A DNA stretch of 64,000 nt, from positions 1-64,000 of the forward strand of contig JAACJK010000172.1 of NCBI GenBank assembly GCA_013368325.1, in the 5' to 3' direction. Positions 60,266 through 64,000 of this stretch are shown here, one piece after another. Positions within the stretch are counted from its first letter, which is position 1; the number at the start of each line of letters is the position of its first letter. Both the position numbers and the translations under genes were made by a program. Origin of the DNA: Ephemerocybe angulata. Taxonomy: Eukaryota; Basidiomycota; Agaricomycetes; Agaricales; Psathyrellaceae. The notes under the pieces are model-generated. The model was not told the origin of the DNA, did not search any database, and worked only from the letters and a program-made list of their open reading frames with translations.

Positions 60266-61681
60266 TTACGATCCAGCCCACCATTTGCTGACCTTTGCCG
60301 CACCGTACCGGAGACTCTTGCCAACGCCGGCACTGGCAATGCCCTTAATCGACTGCACGGTCGCAGGGTATCGCACAATCCCAGCCAATTCTGCAAAACA
60401 AGCGCCAACCAATCAGCGTCGGTCCACAACGAAAGGGAACTCTGAAACATACCCGTCCGCACAACACTGGCCAAGTCCTTGTCCCCGGCCACCTTGATCC
60501 AATACGCAGGCTCGTCCCCCTCAAACTCCTTCGCATCCAAAGCCACCCCCTTCCCAGCATAGTTCTGCTTCACACGCCCCAGCAGCTCCACAGGGAGCTT
60601 CTTCAGATGCGCGGAGCGCGCCTTCGCGCTCCCATCCTGCCCCAACACGCTCGAATGCGGAGCCCAGTGCACACCGGGGAGCGCCACCACGAGCCGGTGG
60701 TACAATTCGCGGAATTGCTCGCCCTGCTTCGCGACAATGTTCGTCACTTTGCCCCTGTTCTCCGCGGGGAGCAGCATGCGCGGGTCGCCCGTATAGCTGA
60801 TCCCCGCTATCGTCTCGAACAGTTGCGTCTCGGAGAAGGACTCGGGAAGCGTGAGGAGCGCGACGCGCACCGCGGAGGTGAGGTTCACTTGCTGTGTGAG
60901 CCGCACGCGCGCGTCGTCCTTGATGATGCGAAGTGGCTTGTGCATGCGTCCTGCGAGGTAGAGAGTACGCCAATTGAGCAGGTCCGCACAGAGGTTGTCA
61001 ACTGTCGTCACTCCGTACTTGATAGTCTGCGAATGCAATCATAGAGTGATATATTGTGAGTAAGGCGAGTAACGGACGGAACCAGGGTAGAGAATCACAT
61101 ACCACGCCATTCATCGTCACATACGGGTTGAACCACACCCCAGGCGAGATCTCCTGCACCTTCGAGATGTACGACGACCCCAACATCCTCGAATATAGCG
61201 GATAATGCGACGGATGCTGATGCATATTGATTGAGTGGAAGTGCGCGGGATGTGTCACGGCGAACATGAAATCGAGCATCGGCTTCTCCGCGCCCTCCTT
61301 CTGGGCATACCCGTCCTGCTCAAACACACCCGACCCATAGGCAAACGCATAGCGGATGGGCGCATCGAAGCCGGCAACGACGGACTCGAGCAGCGCACGG
61401 GTCGAGCTGGACACGGGGAGTAGCTGGTTCCGTCCAAAGTTCGTCGGGAGCTTGGGGAGCGGCGAGTGTCTGTGCGCCACTGCAGGCCGCGGCTGCGGTT
61501 GCAGGCGGTACTTGGGTGCGCTCTTCGAGGTCGATGCGGACGACGGCGGCAGGCCCGGCGGAGGCAGATCGGGTGTGGGGTGCGACGACGGCTCCGTGGC
61601 CAGGGTGCGTTGGGCAGCGACGACTGCGGGCCTGAGGGCCTTGTGCGCTGTGCGTCTTGTGTGGGCGACGGTGGAGAGCAT
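60266..61681 (-). CDS. TAM41: Mitochondrial phosphatidate cytidylyltransferase Tam41
   Basis: Tam41 makes CDP-diacylglycerol from phosphatidate at the inner mitochondrial membrane, the first step towards cardiolipin. The protein starts MLSTVAHTRRTAHKALRPAV, a mitochondrial presequence. The nucleotidyltransferase signature reads YAFAYGSGVFEQDGYAQ, then PMLDFMFAVTHPAHFHSINM with the catalytic Asp, and YGVTTVDNLCADLLNWRTLY. The rest follows the family: RIIKDDARVRLTQQVNL, LPESFSETQLFETIAGISYT and MLLPAENRGKVTNIV. It ends GKSLRYGAAKVSKWWAGS. About three introns. It has the expected length of roughly 425 residues and all motifs I can check are intact. Confidence 0.93.
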
Positions 61682-62014
61682 TGTGGTAGACGTTGTCGGT
61701 GTCGCAGAGATAAGGAAACGAAAAGAATGGAGGGAGAGATTAGGAGAAGATGACGGTGGGTGTAAGTGGATGAGGGGCAAGCCGAAGCCGGCGCTTTCCC
61801 CAGAACGAAAAACTTGATCGGCATCCCGGAGTTTGATGCTCCCATCCGCCAAGCCGAGCTCGCACGCCGCCCCCAGCTCCCCCCAGGCTCCAGTGTTACA
61901 GCCGTTCAAGTCTATGTTGCGAGGGCGATAGCGATATGTATGTACATGAAATGGAGGAAATTGCAGCATAAAATAAATATACGTGAAAGATCGTCATGAG
62001 ATAGGTGCTCAGTA
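61682..62014. other. Gap between Tam41 start and heme oxygenase end
   Basis: No gene seen; Tam41 promoter lies here. Confidence 0.4.
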
Positions 62015-63381
62015 TTACGCCGAGCCGGTGCTGAACTGTTGGAAGGCCTCCCTCACCCACTCGTCAATGGCAAGTAGCTTCTCGTAGCCACGGTTGCCCG
62101 TGAACCCTCCAACGACGATGATGAAGTGCGCCAGGCAGGCTGCACGATGAGAAACTCGAGTCAGCCTCATGTTCATCGCGTTTTAGCTTTAAGAACACAT
62201 ACCTGCGGCAATAAACGCAGCCACCGAGGCTAGCGGCCATGAAGCCTCCGTCTGAGTGTTCGAGGCATCGAACACCACTTTGCTTTCTTCCCCCTCCTCC
62301 TTATTTGTTGCCGCAGGCTCGCTGCGAATGGCAGAAAAGAGGCCCATGTTGAGTCTGAAGGCGTTGCTGGCTTCCTCGACGATGGCAACTGAAAACAAGA
62401 GTGCATAAGTCTGGGTGCCCAGTAGACTACGCCTTGAGCTAAAAATAGACATATGTAGAGATGCCAGTCATTTCGGACGACGCCGAGACGGATTGAATGC
62501 TACTGGCACCTAGCGCCCAGGGCGCTCGGACCTTGCTCGGAACCCTCCTTAACAGCAACAGCACCGGGAAAAGCGAAAGAAAGATGGAAAGAAAACCCAA
62601 AGAAAATGAGAGAACTCACGTTTCGCTTCCCCAGACGCGCATCTCTCCCCTGCGACGTTCATCCCATCCCTAAACCAGTCCTTGATCCTCTTCATCTCCC
62701 CAATGGACGCCGGCCCTGCGCTCCTGAGCTCCTTGAAGATATAAAACGAAACACCACTCTCACTCCCGCCGTCCAACTCCCCAGCACCCGCAAGGCCCGC
62801 GTCGAGTCCATATGCCTTCGCGATGATACGCTTTATCGACTGCCCACCACTCAGATCGCCGAGGTACCGTACGTACGAGTGCGCGAGAAGAGGCGAGGGA
62901 TCCGCAGAATCTGCCAGGGCATCGAGGCGCGAGACGTATGTCTGCAATGCGGAGGGAAGCGAAGGTGTGCAGAGGGCTTTGTGCATGGGGTGTGACTGCC
63001 ATTTGTCAGCGGGGACGTCGAGGAGGTAGGAAATATCGGCTGCGAGGGCGGGGGCACGCGCGAGGAGGGTGGGGTTGTATGTCGGCTCCAGGGTTGGGTA
63101 GGCTGCGTGGCGGTCTAAGGCCCTCTCTATCGCACTTCATACAAAATTGCATACACCTTTGTTAGTTTGAAAGTCGAGGTTTGAAGATGGAAGACAGATA
63201 CTCACTCATAAACGTACCACAGCGTCATGAGGAAGCGGACGTACTCGTCCTTGGGCAGCTTTCCACCCAGGAGGAGCTTCGCACCCTGGCTGGTCTCAGC
63301 CTCCGTATGAGCCTGCTTGGTGCCTTCGCGCAACAGCGTCGCCAGAGGCTGGGAGAGGTCGATAATAGGTGCTCCGGCCAT
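62015..63381 (-). CDS. Heme oxygenase, tail-anchored
   Basis: Heme oxygenase opens heme to biliverdin, iron and carbon monoxide, normally on the ER face. The protein starts MAGAPIIDLSQPLATLLREG, and the proximal His is in GTKQAHTEAETSQGAK. Later come KDEYVRFLMTLWYVYD, LLDVPADKWQSHPMHKALC and the distal-helix signature LLAHSYVRYLGDLSGGQSIK. FYIFKELRSAGPASIGEMKR and VAIVEEASNAFRLNMGLFSA follow. The C-terminus has a hydrophobic segment (WPLASVAAFIAA, then ACLAHFIIVVGGFTGN), consistent with a tail anchor. It has about five exons. I cannot tell from sequence whether it is heme-regulated. Confidence 0.92.
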
Positions 63382-64000
63382 TGTCTAGTTTAACCTGGAC
63401 CACCCCCTCTTATCAGTCCTTTCGTTCCTTCACTTTCAGCTAAAATAATGCACTTACAAAGGGTGATAAAAAATGCGGGGGAGGGCGAGGTAAAAGCAGT
63501 CCAGGAATGGAGGAAGGAAGGAAAGCAAGAGGGCAGGCTGAGCAATGCAGAAGAGAAAGGAGCCGGAGCTGTGTGGGTCTGATCAGATTCCGGTATCAGG
63601 ACAACAGGGAAGAAAACCTGACTACTCACTTACAAGTCAACAACGGAGATTGACTCTTCTTCCAACTGCTGTGATTACGTGCTGTGACGCGACCAAGCTC
63701 AACAGCTAACACCGTCCGATAGAGCAAGTCCAGTCCGTCGAGTTTGGCTGTCAAGGCACGGAAAACGGGTCTTGGCCCAGATCCGTTCCCACCATCTTAT
63801 CTGATAAGCACGGCATGATGCATGTTTCTCCGATTCTCTGTTTCCTTGCCTCATGCCTCCCATATTCCCCAAGTGACAACTCAGGTTGTTCCATCGAAAA
63901 AGATGCGCAGCCCTGGTTAGCCAGAATGGCGTGCTTGATCCCTGGAATGCACCATTTTTACAGTAAAGCGTGCGCGCCTGTCTGCCCCCGTTGCAACCTA
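63382..64000. other. Right-end region upstream of heme oxygenase
   Basis: Promoter and leader of the heme oxygenase gene; no coding frame is supported up to the right edge. Confidence 0.4.

Overview
The window looks like nuclear DNA of a mushroom-forming basidiomycete (Agaricomycetes). Genes are compact and cut by many 50-90 nt GT-AG introns. Several proteins are of Agaricomycete types: a DUF6570-type Helitron, tandem F-box/leucine-rich proteins and two lineage-restricted hypothetical families. It also carries fungal hallmarks such as an Egt1 ergothioneine synthase, a GH15-CBM20 glucoamylase and pepsin-like proteases with membrane anchors. I see no rRNA, tRNA or CRISPR array. All functional names come from recognising motifs by eye; no database search was run.

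Layout. 1-3.44 kb: a decayed Helitron replicase (minus strand). 3.9-10.9 kb: two lineage-type hypothetical genes, one with a very long disordered Ser/Pro-rich middle. 11.6-18 kb: arrestin-like protein, PLP aminotransferase, secreted glucoamylase. 19.5-26.3 kb: PA-TM-RING ubiquitin ligase, CCCH zinc-finger protein, and a small secreted protein that looks like a processed cationic-peptide precursor. 27.9-31.5 kb: two divergent membrane-anchored aspartic proteases whose start codons are 55 bp apart. 32.4-36.6 kb: tandem F-box paralogues. 37.4-39.7 kb: a second aminotransferase with a long C-terminal tail. 40.6-47.8 kb: SYLF-domain protein, membrane nucleotide pyrophosphatase/phosphodiesterase, Egt1. 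48.8-57.6 kb: DHHC palmitoyltransferase, 2-oxoglutarate oxygenase, third F-box protein, gelsolin-repeat protein, thioesterase-like hot-dog protein. 57.8-63.4 kb: a mitochondrial-type family X DNA polymerase homologue lacking its catalytic aspartates, the cardiolipin-pathway enzyme Tam41, and heme oxygenase.

The genes are mostly unrelated housekeeping and accessory functions; I see no biosynthetic cluster. Themes that recur are secretion and digestion (glucoamylase, two proteases, small secreted protein), ubiquitin signalling (RING, three F-box proteins) and mitochondrial maintenance (pol X-like protein, Tam41). The most striking feature is the pol X-like protein. Its fold and mitochondrial targeting region are recognisable, but all three metal-binding aspartates and the lyase lysine are replaced, so it is probably a pseudoenzyme.

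Exon structures were built by eye from GT/GC-AG sites and frame continuity. For eleven genes I summed every exon and the total is divisible by three. Elsewhere some internal splice sites are approximate.
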